Notes under the pieces: model-generated
Database searches by the model: none
What the model saw: only the letters and a program-made list of their open reading frames with translations
Told to the model about the DNA's origin: nothing
Source: Gallionella sp.
GTDB taxonomy: Bacteria > Pseudomonadota > Gammaproteobacteria > Burkholderiales > Gallionellaceae
Length of the DNA: 64,000 nt
Assembly (NCBI GenBank): GCA_023229845.1
Contig: JALNYK010000002.1
Coordinates: 124,001 to 188,000 of the forward strand
Direction of reading: 5' to 3'
Position numbers and translations under genes: made by a program
Shown: piece after piece, positions 1 to 8,359 of the stretch
Layout of the letters: every line of letters starts with the position of its first letter
Numbering within the stretch: position 1 is the stretch's first letter

Positions 1-174
1 ATGCATGAAGAGATTTCGCATGCGGGCAGTCTCCGCATGCCGTGTAACGCTTTGGTGACGGGCAAATTAAATTACTGTGACAAAAGGACATTTCCAACAC
101 ACCACGTAACAAATCCGTCATGGTCGATGGATAGCATGGGCGGCCTGAATCAACTTGCCACGGGAGCGTAACAA

Positions 175-912
175 ATGAACAGCACCAAACATACATTGAC
201 ACAGTTCGACGAAGAACTCGAAGCGGTGCGCGAGCAAGTGATGCAGATGGGCGGCCTGGTGGAAAACCAGATACGGCTGGTCATGGAAGCGCTGTTCAAC
301 AACGACGTCCCCCTGATGGAACGTGTCATCGACAACGATAGGCTGGTGAACGGCATGGAGGTGACGATAGACGAGAAGTGCGTCCAGATCATCGCCCGCC
401 GCCAGCCGGCGGCAAACGACCTGCGTCTGGTGATGACGGTAATCAAGACCATCACGGACATCGAACGCATCGGCGACGAGGCGAAGAAAATCGCCCGGAT
501 GGGCATACAGCTGTCGCGCCGGGAACACTTCCATGCGCCGCGCTATACCGAGATCCGCCACGCCGCCAGAGTGGTGCTCGAAATGCTGCATCAGGCGCTG
601 GACGCATTCGCCCGTCTGGATGTATCGACCGTCACGCATGTAATACGCCAGGACGAACTGGTGGACAACGAGTTCCGCACCGTCCTGCGCTATCTCGTCA
701 CCCTGATGATGGAAGACCCGCGCACCATCTCCGGCGCGCTGGAAATGCTGTTCATCGCCAAATCGGTCGAGCGCATGGGCGACCATGCGCAGAACATGGC
801 CGAATATACGGTCTACTTGGTTAAGGGGCGCGATGCACGCCATATCAGCGTCGAAGAAATCGAGGACGAGCTGCAACAGATCGAGTCATTGCAACAGCAG
901 AATTTCATATAA
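175..912 (+). CDS. phoU: Phosphate signalling regulator PhoU
   Basis: 245-residue cytoplasmic all-helical protein. PhoU links the PstSCAB transporter to the PhoR/PhoB two-component system and keeps the Pho regulon off when phosphate is plentiful. The sequence carries two copies of the PhoU helical repeat: residues about 20-110 with the metal-binding type motif RIGDEAKKIA, and residues about 120-215 with RMGDHAQNMAEY. The length is normal for the family. The ATG is preceded by GGGAG at a suitable distance. It lies ahead of pstS rather than after pstB, the more familiar order, with 164 bp between them that hold the pst promoter. The upstream 174 bp contain no gene that I can recognise. Confidence 0.96.
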   Translation: MNSTKHTLTQFDEELEAVREQVMQMGGLVENQIRLVMEALFNNDVPLMERVIDNDRLVNGMEVTIDEKCVQIIARRQPAANDLRLVMTVIKTITDIERIGDEAKKIARMGIQLSRREHFHAPRYTEIRHAARVVLEMLHQALDAFARLDVSTVTHVIRQDELVDNEFRTVLRYLVTLMMEDPRTISGALEMLFIAKSVERMGDHAQNMAEYTVYLVKGRDARHISVEEIEDELQQIESLQQQNFI

Positions 913-974
913 AACTCTCTCTTAATCAATGCGTTCTATACAATGCGACAGAGCAACAACCATGGGATCAAAAA

Positions 975-1008
975 CTGTAATAATCCCGTCACATAATTGC
1001 CCTACCAT
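975..1008 (+). promoter_or_regulatory. Pho box and -10 element of the pst operon
   Basis: CTGTAATAATCCCGTCAC at 975-992 matches the PhoB site as two 7-bp repeats (CTGTAAT and CCGTCAC) separated by 4 bp; the consensus half-site is CTGTCAT/C. A -10-like TACCAT lies at 1003-1008, ten bases after the box, the spacing typical of PhoB-activated promoters, which lack a normal -35. Transcription would start near 1015, about 60 bases before pstS. Confidence 0.75.
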
Positions 1009-1076
1009 GCGCCTCGCAACGGAACATTGTTGATTTAAGGAGCTTCCCGGAAGCAACCCAACCCAATGGAGAGAAC

Positions 1077-2129
1077 ATGAACAGCAAGCTCAAGCAACTC
1101 ATTATCGGCATCACCGCCGCCACTGCCATGGCCTATGCCGGCGCGAGCCTGGCCGCCGCGACCATCACCGGCGCGGGCGCGACCTTCCCCTACCCGATCT
1201 ATGCAAAATGGGCCGAGGCCTACAAGGCCAAGACCGGCGTTGCGATGAACTACCAGTCCATCGGCTCCGGCGGCGGCATCAAGCAGATCACCGCCAAAAC
1301 CGTGAACTTCGGCGCATCCGACATGCCGCTGACCGTGGAAAAGCTGGAAAAAGACGGCCTGATGCAGTTCCCCACCGTGATCGGCGGCGTGGTGCCGGTT
1401 GTGAACATCGAAGGCGTGGCTGCCGGCAAGGTAAAGATGGACGGCAATGTGCTGGCCAATATCTATCTGGGCAAAATCACCAAGTGGAACGACCCGGCGC
1501 TGGTCGCGTTGAACAAGGACGTCAAGCTGCCCGACGAGAACATCACCGTGGTGCACCGTTCCGATGGTTCCGGCACAACTTTCATCTTCACCAACTACCT
1601 GTCCAAGGCCAGCGCCGACTGGAAGTCCACCGTGGGCGAAGGCACCGCAGTTTCCTGGAAGGCCGGCACCGGCGGCAAGGGTAACGAAGGCGTAGCTTCT
1701 TACGTGCAGCGCATCAAGAATTCCATCGGTTATGTGGAATATGCTTACGCACTGCAGAACAAGATGGCCTATGTGCAGATGAAGAACCGCGACGGCCAGT
1801 TCGTCGAACCCAGCGATGTCACGTTCAAGGCCGCTGCCGCAAACGCACAGTGGGACAAGGCACCCGGCTTCTACGAGATTCTGACCAACGAGCCGGGCAA
1901 AGAGAGCTGGCCTATCAGCGGCGCTACCTTCATCCTGATGCACAAGATGCAGGAAGATGCGGCGATGGCCAAGGAAGTGCTGAAGTTCTTCGACTGGGCC
2001 TACACCAATGGCAGCCCGATGGCAGCTCAGTTGGACTATGTGCCACTGCCGGAAAACGTGCAGAACCTGATCCGCAAGGCTTGGAAGAGCCAGATTCGCG
2101 ATGCTTCCGGTTCCGCGCTGACGAAATAA
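1077..2129 (+). CDS. pstS: Periplasmic phosphate-binding protein PstS
   Basis: 350 residues. It captures inorganic phosphate in the periplasm and delivers it to PstCA. The N-terminus (MNSKLKQLIIGITAATAMAY) begins a signal peptide ending near residue 26 (ASLA). The mature protein opens with the classic ITGAGATFPYPIYAKW, and the phosphate-contacting segments SIGSGGGI, GASDMP and HRSDGSGTTF are all present. GGAGAG lies just before the ATG. It is the first gene after the Pho box. A hairpin between pstS and pstC probably makes PstS more abundant than the membrane subunits. Confidence 0.98.
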   Translation: MNSKLKQLIIGITAATAMAYAGASLAAATITGAGATFPYPIYAKWAEAYKAKTGVAMNYQSIGSGGGIKQITAKTVNFGASDMPLTVEKLEKDGLMQFPTVIGGVVPVVNIEGVAAGKVKMDGNVLANIYLGKITKWNDPALVALNKDVKLPDENITVVHRSDGSGTTFIFTNYLSKASADWKSTVGEGTAVSWKAGTGGKGNEGVASYVQRIKNSIGYVEYAYALQNKMAYVQMKNRDGQFVEPSDVTFKAAAANAQWDKAPGFYEILTNEPGKESWPISGATFILMHKMQEDAAMAKEVLKFFDWAYTNGSPMAAQLDYVPLPENVQNLIRKAWKSQIRDASGSALTK

Positions 2130-2152
2130 TCGATCCCGTTAGGCTATAATTG

Positions 2153-2178
2153 CGGGGGCTCCGGCCCCCGTTATTTTG
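2153..2178 (+). terminator. Hairpin attenuator between pstS and pstC
   Basis: CGGGGGC (2153-2159) and GCCCCCG (2164-2170) form a stem with loop TCCG, followed by TTATTTTG. It resembles a weak Rho-independent terminator. Inside the operon it would lower pstCAB transcription relative to pstS; it could also stabilise the pstS mRNA 3' end. Confidence 0.7.
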
Positions 2179-2217
2179 TCCATTCAAGAATTATTTGCCA
2201 CAGAGATATAGTCAACC

Positions 2218-3183
2218 ATGCCAACGATGCTATTACGCGAAGCCAGCCTGAAACGACAGACGCTATTGGATATGCTGTTTCGCGGTATCACGCGCATCTC
2301 CGCATTTGGCGTACTGATTCTGCTGGCCGCCATCATCGGCTCGCTGGTGGTGGGCAGCATGCCCGCCATCGAGGCGTTTGGTTTCGGCTTCCTGACCAGT
2401 CCCGATTGGGACCCGGTCAACGATCAATTCGGCGCGCTGATTCCTATAGTCGGCACGCTAGTCACATCCGCCATCGCGCTACTGATCGCGATCCCGGTCA
2501 GTTTCGGCATCGCGATCTTCCTGACCGAACTGTCGCCGCGCATCCTGCGCCGCCCGCTGGGCATCGCCGTCGAGTTGCTGGCGGGCATTCCCAGCATCAT
2601 CTACGGCATGTGGGGCCTGTTCGTGTTCGCTCCGCTGTTCGCCGACCATGTCGAACCCTGGCTCAACGACCACCTCGGCGTGATGCCGTATATCGGCCCG
2701 TTCTTCTCCGGCCCGCCGATGGGCATCGGCATCCTGACCGCCGGCATCATCCTCGCAATCATGGTGATCCCGTTCATCGCCTCGGTGATGCGCGACGTGT
2801 TCGAGGTCGTGCCCACGCTGCTGAAGGAATCGGCCTACGGCCTGGGGGCGACCACTTGGGAAGTGATGTGGAAAATCGTGCTGCCCTACACCCGCATCGG
2901 CGTGGTCGGCGGCATCATGCTGGGGCTGGGGCGCGCGCTAGGCGAGACCATGGCCGTCACCTTCGTGATCGGCAACGCCCATGAACTGACGCAGTCGCTG
3001 CTGATGCCCGGCAACAGCATCGCCTCGGCGCTGGCCAACGAGTTCACCGAAGCTTACGGCGACCTGTATACATCGGCGCTGATCGAACTCGGCCTGATCC
3101 TGTTCTTCATCACCTTCGTAGTGCTGTCGCTGGCCCGCTACATGCTCTACAAACTCGGACAACGCGAAGGAAAATCCTCATGA
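2218..3183 (+). CDS. pstC: Phosphate ABC transporter permease PstC
   Basis: 321-residue inner-membrane permease that pairs with PstA to form the phosphate channel. Six or so hydrophobic helices are visible, starting at residues 28-48. The ABC-permease EAA loop is seen around residues 200-230 (LKESAYGLGATTWEVMWKIV, then GGIMLGLGRALGETMA). The length is typical. It overlaps pstA by four bases (ATGA), so the two are probably translationally coupled. Confidence 0.97.
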   Translation: MPTMLLREASLKRQTLLDMLFRGITRISAFGVLILLAAIIGSLVVGSMPAIEAFGFGFLTSPDWDPVNDQFGALIPIVGTLVTSAIALLIAIPVSFGIAIFLTELSPRILRRPLGIAVELLAGIPSIIYGMWGLFVFAPLFADHVEPWLNDHLGVMPYIGPFFSGPPMGIGILTAGIILAIMVIPFIASVMRDVFEVVPTLLKESAYGLGATTWEVMWKIVLPYTRIGVVGGIMLGLGRALGETMAVTFVIGNAHELTQSLLMPGNSIASALANEFTEAYGDLYTSALIELGLILFFITFVVLSLARYMLYKLGQREGKSS

Positions 3184-4034
3184 GCATGATCCCTTCTCTC
3201 TATACCCGCCGCCGCGTCGTCAACGCGATCGGCTTGACCGTGTCGATGCTCGCGATGGCGTTCGGCCTGTTCTGGCTGTGCTGGATCTTGTGGACCCTGC
3301 TGGTGCACGGCCTGCCGGCGCTCGCCCCTGTCGTATTCTCCGAAATGACTCCGCCGCCCGGCAGTGCCGGCGGCCTGCTCAACGCCATCGTCGGCAGCCT
3401 GATGATGTCCGTCGTCGGTGTGATGATAGGCACGCCTATCGGCATCCTGGCCGGCACCTATCTGGCGGAATTCGGTCAGCGCGGCTGGCTGGCGCCGATC
3501 ACGCGCTTCATCAACGACGTGCTGCTGTCGGCGCCGTCCATCGTCATCGGCCTGTTCGTGTATGAAGTCTATGTCGTGCATGTGAAGCACTTCTCCGGCT
3601 GGGCCGGCGCGCTGGCGCTGGCCATCATCGTGATCCCCATCGTGATCCGCACCACCGAGAACATGCTGCGCCTGATCCCCAACACGCTGCGCGAGGCTGC
3701 GGCCGCGCTCGGCGCGCCGCAATGGAGGGTCGTCAGCTTCGTCACGTTGCGTGCAGCCCGCGCCGGCATCATCACCGGCGTGATGCTGGCGATCGCCCGC
3801 ATCAGCGGCGAGACCGCGCCGCTGCTGTTCACCGCGCTGAACAACCAGTTCTGGAGCAGCGACATGGATCAGCCTATGGCCAACCTGCCGGTGGTGATTT
3901 TCCAGTTCGCGATGAGCCCATACGAAGATTGGCAGAATCTCGCCTGGGCCGGCGCATTGCTGATCACGCTGAGCGTGCTGACGCTGAACATTCTGGCGCG
4001 CGTGCTGTTCCGCCAGAGTGCGACCAGCCATTAA
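3180..4034 (+). CDS. pstA: Phosphate ABC transporter permease PstA
   Basis: 284-residue inner-membrane partner of PstC. Hydrophobic helices begin at about residue 15. The EAA loop reads LREAAAALGAPQWRVVSFVT (about residues 165-185), followed by the family motif ARISGETAPLLFTA. The first codons overlap the end of pstC; pstB follows after 44 bp. Confidence 0.97.
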   Translation: MSMIPSLYTRRRVVNAIGLTVSMLAMAFGLFWLCWILWTLLVHGLPALAPVVFSEMTPPPGSAGGLLNAIVGSLMMSVVGVMIGTPIGILAGTYLAEFGQRGWLAPITRFINDVLLSAPSIVIGLFVYEVYVVHVKHFSGWAGALALAIIVIPIVIRTTENMLRLIPNTLREAAAALGAPQWRVVSFVTLRAARAGIITGVMLAIARISGETAPLLFTALNNQFWSSDMDQPMANLPVVIFQFAMSPYEDWQNLAWAGALLITLSVLTLNILARVLFRQSATSH

Positions 4035-4078
4035 CAGACGCAAGCATCCACTAATTCCAGTCATCGACAAGGCTAGCA

Positions 4079-4864
4079 ATGAACGCTGAAATGAACGTTG
4101 AACACATCGCCAACCCGAAGGTCGTGGTCAAGGACCTGAACTTCTATTACGGCAACGACCGCGCGCTGAAGGACATCAACCTGAGCATCGCCGAGAAGAT
4201 GGTGACCGCCTTCATCGGCCCGTCCGGCTGCGGCAAATCCACGCTGCTGCGCACCTTCAACCGCATGTACCAGCTCTACCCGAAACAGAAGGCCACCGGC
4301 GAGATCATCCTGGACGGCGCGAACATCCTCGATGCCCGTCAGGACCTGAACATGCTGCGCGCCAAGATCGGCATGGTGTTCCAGAAGCCGACCCCGTTCC
4401 CGATGTCGATCTACGACAACATCGCGTTCGGCGTGAAGCTGTACCAGAACCTCGGCAAGAACGAGATGGACGAGCGCGTCGAATGGGCGCTGAAAAAGGC
4501 CGCGCTGTGGACCGAGGTCAAGGACAAGCTCAAGCAGAGCGGTACCGGCCTGTCCGGCGGCCAGCAACAACGTCTGTGCATCGCCCGCGCGATCGCCGTC
4601 AAGCCGCAGGTGCTGCTGCTGGACGAGCCGACTTCCGCGCTCGACCCGATCTCCACCGCGCATATCGAGAAGCTGATCGACGAACTGAAGGAAGACTTCA
4701 CCATCGTCATCGTGACCCACAACATGCAACAGGCCGCGCGCGTCTCCGACTACACCGCCTACATGTACCTGGGCGACCTGATCGAGTTCGGCGACACCAG
4801 CACCGTGTTCACCAACCCGAAGCGCAAGGAAACGGAAGACTACATCACTGGACGATTTGGTTAA
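4079..4864 (+). CDS. pstB: Phosphate ABC transporter ATPase PstB
   Basis: 261-residue cytoplasmic ATPase that powers PstCA. Walker A is GPSGCGKST (about residues 48-56), the ABC signature is LSGGQQQR (about 158-165), Walker B is VLLLDEPTSALDP, and the switch histidine is in VTHNMQQA. The C-terminus DYITGRFG is the usual PstB end. ATG at 4079 was chosen; an in-frame ATG at 4091 is an alternative. The last codons form one arm of a perfect palindrome, and a second, synonymously different copy of the last eight codons lies downstream (4916-4939). Confidence 0.98.
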   Translation: MNAEMNVEHIANPKVVVKDLNFYYGNDRALKDINLSIAEKMVTAFIGPSGCGKSTLLRTFNRMYQLYPKQKATGEIILDGANILDARQDLNMLRAKIGMVFQKPTPFPMSIYDNIAFGVKLYQNLGKNEMDERVEWALKKAALWTEVKDKLKQSGTGLSGGQQQRLCIARAIAVKPQVLLLDEPTSALDPISTAHIEKLIDELKEDFTIVIVTHNMQQAARVSDYTAYMYLGDLIEFGDTSTVFTNPKRKETEDYITGRFG

Positions 4865-4939
4865 TCGTCCAGTGATGTAACGGCGTAGACTTACCTTTAG
4901 GTTAGTCGGAGCCACTACATCACAGGCAGGTTTGGTTAA
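4841..4939 (+). repeat. Palindrome across the pstB stop plus duplicated pstB 3' end
   Basis: TACATCACTGGACGAT (4841-4856) and its exact reverse complement (4864-4879) enclose a 7-base loop that contains the pstB stop codon. At 4916-4939 the bases again spell the codons for YITGRFG and a stop, with different synonymous codons (ACA GGC AGG instead of ACT GGA CGA), followed by the same TTAATCG context. The upstream flank of the second copy is not homologous to pstB. This looks like the footprint of an insertion that replaced the gene's 3' end. Confidence 0.75.
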
Positions 4940-4961
4940 TCGACAGGAATGCAGCAACACG

Positions 4962-4986
4962 AAAAGCCCGGCTCAGCCGGGCTTTT
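4962..4986. terminator. Bidirectional Rho-independent terminator
   Basis: AAAAGCCCGGC (4962-4972), loop TCA, then GCCGGGCTTTT (4976-4986). It has a U-tract on either strand, so it can end pst transcription from the left and the hydrogenase maturation operon from the right. Confidence 0.9.
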
Positions 4987-5067
4987 CATTTCCCGCTTAA
5001 ATCGGGGAGCCGTCCTTCAAACACAGCTTCGCCGTGTCCCAGCACGCAATGGGAATGCCGATGCACA

Positions 5068-5652
5068 TCAGCAGTTCCCGGCCGGCGCTGGAAATAACGC
5101 GGCGGCATCGAACCTGTCCATGGACAAGATGGCGGGCAGCAACGGCTCCGTGCTTTCGGATTCGCGCGATTCCGCTTTGCAGCCCCAGCGTTGCAGCCAG
5201 GAGAGCGCGATCGTCAGCGCAGTTGGAATTTGCGACTTGATGATCGGATTCAGGCTCGCACCATAGTCCTCGATACCCAGCGGCTGCACGCCGATCAGCA
5301 CCAACTCAAGCGGAAAGTGTTCGGTCAATTCGGCGACGGCCAGCACTTCCTGAAACCCGGTCTGGTGCAGACTCAGTTTCTTTGCGCGCAGAAAACGCGG
5401 CACCTGTCCATTCTCCAGCACCTTGATTGTGCCGGGAGCCAGGCCGTAGTCGATGGCGTCGAACACGATCACGCGCCGCGCAGCCTGCACATGAGGCAGC
5501 AGGTTGAATCCCTGCGTCCCGCCATCCACCAGGATGACCCGTTCAGGGAAACGCCACTGGCGGTGGAGTTCATCCACGGCGCGCACACCGAAGCCTTCGT
5601 CTGCCCACAGCAGGTTGCCGATGCCGAGCACTAGGACGTTTTCTTGTGTCAT
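5068..5652 (-). CDS. hupD: [NiFe]-hydrogenase maturation protease (HupD/HyaD type)
   Basis: 194-residue cytoplasmic endopeptidase that removes the C-terminal tail of the hydrogenase large subunit after nickel insertion. Nickel-sensing residues of the family are visible: Glu in GNLLWADEGFG (about residue 18), Asp in VFDAIDYG (about 65) and His in LSLHQTGF (about 97). GIQPLG-like GVQPLGIEDYG is also typical. The C-terminal 30 residues are longer than usual and low in similarity to known patterns. GGAG precedes the ATG. It is the last gene of the minus-strand hydrogenase group; its substrate, the large subunit, is not in this window. Confidence 0.93.
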   Translation of the reverse strand: MTQENVLVLGIGNLLWADEGFGVRAVDELHRQWRFPERVILVDGGTQGFNLLPHVQAARRVIVFDAIDYGLAPGTIKVLENGQVPRFLRAKKLSLHQTGFQEVLAVAELTEHFPLELVLIGVQPLGIEDYGASLNPIIKSQIPTALTIALSWLQRWGCKAESRESESTEPLLPAILSMDRFDAAALFPAPAGNC

Positions 5653-5722
5653 TGCGATGCTCCTTCAGTAGCCAGCTAACGCAGGCTCTTGTTTCCCGCA
5701 TCCCGCCGTATCTTCGCCAGGG

Positions 5723-5830
5723 TTAATCGTCATCGACGCGCAACACCGTTTTGCTCTGACGCATCCAGAAGATGGGATGGGCTTGCGTTACGTTGCGAGC
5801 AAAGGTGGAATTGGCGCTCTCGACTGTCAT
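5723..5830 (-). CDS. Possible 35-residue small protein upstream of hupD
   Basis: An ATG at 5828-5830 preceded by GGAG (6-base spacing) opens 35 codons ending RVDDD-stop. The frame stays open upstream to about 5930 (readable ...PAIPEREIE before the Met), so it could also be the 3' remnant of a longer, deleted gene. It contains HPIFWMRQSKTVLRV. I do not recognise the family. It sits directly before hupD on the same strand, so it may be co-transcribed. The rest of 5653-6025 holds only two hairpins: CATGTAG/CTACATG near 5949-5969 and a GCCGCCG/CGGCGGC stem near 6003-6020. Confidence 0.35.
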   Translation of the reverse strand: MTVESANSTFARNVTQAHPIFWMRQSKTVLRVDDD

Positions 5831-6025
5831 CTCGATCTCCCGTTCAGGAATGGCTGGATGGTCGAATGCTAGGCGCGGCAAAGCCGCAAAAACATAAGGC
5901 TCAAACAGTATTTGTTTCGGTAGGGTGCCTTAATCGGCTACTGCGCTCATGTAGCGGAGACCTACATGCGTGAAGGACCGAGAGATCGGCCAAGGGAAGG
6001 CAGCCGCCGGAGCGGCGGCCGAATG

Positions 6026-6424
6026 CTACAGATGCGGGAAGTCGGGATTGTGTGCGACCTCCCAGAGGAAGCCGTCGGGATCGGTGAAGTAACCGGAATA
6101 GCCGCCCCAGTCCGTGGCATGCGCCGGCTTCACCACCTTCGCGCCATAAGCGGCGACATGCGCCAGCAGCGCATCCACCTCCGCCGGAGAGCGCACGTTA
6201 TGAGCCAGCGAAAAACCGCGAAAGCCGGAGCCATCCGGAGAGAGTCCCGCATCGTCTGCCAGACTCTCGCGCGGCCATAGGCCTAGCCAGGTCTTGCCCA
6301 GTTCGAAGAAGGTGATAGACGGCGGCGTCTGCAGCCGGGGAAGGCCTAGGCATTCCTCGTAGAAACGGGTGGCTCTCTCCAGATCGGAGACGCCTAGCGT
6401 GATCAGGCTGATGCGTGGATCCAT
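6026..6424 (-). CDS. VOC-family (glyoxalase/bleomycin resistance type) protein
   Basis: 132-residue single-domain protein of the vicinal-oxygen-chelate fold. The opening ISLITLGVSDLERATRFYEE and the closing SGYFTDPDGFLWEVAHNP are the paired beta-alpha-beta-beta-beta signatures of the family; Glu in FLWEVAHNP is the usual metal ligand. Such proteins range from lyases to dioxygenases and the substrate cannot be read from sequence. It lies 42 bp after hypX on the same strand; a link to hydrogenase maturation is not established. Confidence 0.85.
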   Translation of the reverse strand: MDPRISLITLGVSDLERATRFYEECLGLPRLQTPPSITFFELGKTWLGLWPRESLADDAGLSPDGSGFRGFSLAHNVRSPAEVDALLAHVAAYGAKVVKPAHATDWGGYSGYFTDPDGFLWEVAHNPDFPHL

Positions 6425-6466
6425 GATTTTCGCCCTTTCTGGAAATTTTATCCTCGCAGGTGATCG

Positions 6467-8161
6467 TCAGACAGGCTGCTGCCAGCCGGGATTCCGGTGC
6501 GGCGCAAGATGGCGCGGCGTCCAGGAATGCGGCGACTTGCGCACGAAGCGATAGCGGGCCACATGGTAGCTGGGATCGAAGCCGTAAAAGTTGCGCCGCA
6601 TCTGCGCCAGCTCCTCAGCGCGGTACAGGCTCAACGGCTTCTCCGCCTCGTCCTTGGCGCGCCGCTCTTTCTTGGCTGCGAGGCGCGGTGAAAAATCTTC
6701 GGCGTGCGCCAGCTCATTTGCGCGCCGAACCACTTCGGCAAAGAAAATATCGGCATTTTCGGACAATCGCGCATCGGCGAATCCGCGCTCCACCGCGGCC
6801 TGCGCGGTCAGCGGCAAGCGGTTGCGCATGATGGCGCGCGCGCCCTCCTCGCCCACTCTGGCAGGCAGCAGATAGGTCCAGTATTCCGAGCCATACAGGT
6901 TGCCCATGTTCTTGTAATGCGGATTGAGCAGCGCGCCCTCGCGCACCCACAGCTGATCCGCCGCGCGCGCGAGAAAGCAGCCGCCCGCGCCGGCATTGCC
7001 CTGCAGCGCGGCGACGATGAAGTGCGATTCGGTGCGGATGATCGCCTCGGCCAGGTCGTTCATCGCGTTGATGTTGGCCCAGGATTCGTCGGCGGGCGAA
7101 TCGGCGGCCTCGATCAGGTTGAGGTGGATGCCGTTGCTCCAAAAGTCCGCCCCGCCCATCAGCACCACCACCCGCGTCGGCCGCGTCAGCGCCCAGCGGT
7201 ATGCCTGCAGCAAGCGTTGGCATTGCTGCGTGCCCATCGCACCGTTGTAGAACTCGAAATGCAGATAACCGACGCCGTCCCGCTCGCGATAAGCGATGTC
7301 CTGCCATGTTTCGCCTTCCGCCGCCCACCAATTTGCCAGCGGCAGTTCCGGCACGCCGGCCGCTTCCGGGAAAGCTAGGGCGACAGGCAGTTTAATGCTG
7401 TTCGCATGACGCCGCACGTGGCCGATCCACACGGCGCCGTCCACGGTGGCGCGCAGCAGCGCGGTCTCGCAACGCGCGATGACGTCGCCGGGCTGGCCGC
7501 CGCGCAGGGTCGATTCGGCATGAGCGTCGTACAGGTGACAGGGCTCGCCGAACATTTGATCGGCGACGCCGGGAAAACCGTCGGCCGCCGCGATCTTGCG
7601 CAGCACGGTCGCGGTGTCGTCGCAGCTCCAGTCTATGCGCCGCTCTTCCCGCTTCAGCAGCGGACGCAATGGCGACAAAGCGGAGAGGCGCATCGGATCG
7701 AAACTGCCGGAGGCATAACGTTCGACTGCCGTCAGCACCGCGCGGCAGGCAGCTGCGGTGACTTCGTTGCGGTACAGGCTGCTCTTGGTCGTACGGCGCA
7801 TCGCGAAGGTCTCGCTGGCCCACACCGGCCCCGCATCCATCTCCGCTTCCGCCTGCAGCACGGTGACGCCCCACTCCGTTACGCCATCCTGTATCGCCCG
7901 GTCCAGCGCCGAAGGCCCGCGGTCGCCGACGATGCCGGGATGCACGACGAAGCACATCCGATGTTTCCAGATCGACTCGGGTATCGCACGGCGCAGGTAG
8001 GGTGCGACGATGAGGTCGGGCTGGAACAGATCCACCGCCTCCTCCGCCACAGAATCGGCGATGTCGAACTCGATGGCCAGCTCGTGCCCCCGCGCCGCCA
8101 GTTCGGCGTGCAGCCGCTGCGTGAGGCTGTTGTAGCTGTGGGTGAGTAGCAGGATGCGCAT
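6467..8161 (-). CDS. hypX: Hydrogenase maturation protein HypX/HoxX (CO-ligand synthesis)
   Basis: 564 residues from ATG 8159-8161, chosen because GGAG lies nine bases before it; an ATG five codons upstream lacks a ribosome site. HypX takes the formyl group of N10-formyl-tetrahydrofolate via formyl-CoA and releases CO for the active-site iron, allowing [NiFe]-hydrogenase assembly in air. An N-terminal formyltransferase-like domain (about 1-260; HPGIVGDRGPSALD, DAGPVWASE) is followed by a C-terminal enoyl-CoA-hydratase-like domain (about 275-520; MGGADFWSNGIHLN, GNAGAGGCFLARAAD). Its presence suggests the cognate hydrogenase is made under oxic conditions. It is separated from hypD by about 200 bp of repeat sequence. 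Confidence 0.93.
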   Translation of the reverse strand: MRILLLTHSYNSLTQRLHAELAARGHELAIEFDIADSVAEEAVDLFQPDLIVAPYLRRAIPESIWKHRMCFVVHPGIVGDRGPSALDRAIQDGVTEWGVTVLQAEAEMDAGPVWASETFAMRRTTKSSLYRNEVTAAACRAVLTAVERYASGSFDPMRLSALSPLRPLLKREERRIDWSCDDTATVLRKIAAADGFPGVADQMFGEPCHLYDAHAESTLRGGQPGDVIARCETALLRATVDGAVWIGHVRRHANSIKLPVALAFPEAAGVPELPLANWWAAEGETWQDIAYRERDGVGYLHFEFYNGAMGTQQCQRLLQAYRWALTRPTRVVVLMGGADFWSNGIHLNLIEAADSPADESWANINAMNDLAEAIIRTESHFIVAALQGNAGAGGCFLARAADQLWVREGALLNPHYKNMGNLYGSEYWTYLLPARVGEEGARAIMRNRLPLTAQAAVERGFADARLSENADIFFAEVVRRANELAHAEDFSPRLAAKKERRAKDEAEKPLSLYRAEELAQMRRNFYGFDPSYHVARYRFVRKSPHSWTPRHLAPHRNPGWQQPV

Positions 8162-8182
8162 GCCAATTTTCTCCATCAGAAC

Positions 8183-8280
8183 GTAGGTCGGGCTTCAGCC
8201 CGACTGTCAGGTTAAAACCCGACCTACACATCTTAAGCCGGATGAGCTGTAGCCAAATGTAGGTCGGGCTATGCCCGACT
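8183..8280. repeat. GTAGGTCGGG-type palindromic repeat cluster
   Basis: GTAGGTCGGG (8183-8192) and its inverse (8218-8227) form an outer pair around an inner TCGGGC/GCCCGA hairpin; a third unit, GTAGGTCGGGCTATGCCCGA, starts at 8259. The same core occurs at 19308-19386 and 28317-28371. The following bases to 8359 include a direct AATCTGCG repeat and no gene. Confidence 0.85.
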
Positions 8281-8359
8281 CAAAAATCTGCGTGAATCTG
8301 CGTAATCTGCGGATGGCACTTCGGTTTTCAGGTGCGTAAATCGCCCCTACTGCATTTGC

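Noticed and set aside
38..96. Possible Pho box upstream of phoU
   Set aside because: CTGTGAC and CCGTCAC-like half-sites exist, but the second half-site is poor in every register tried.
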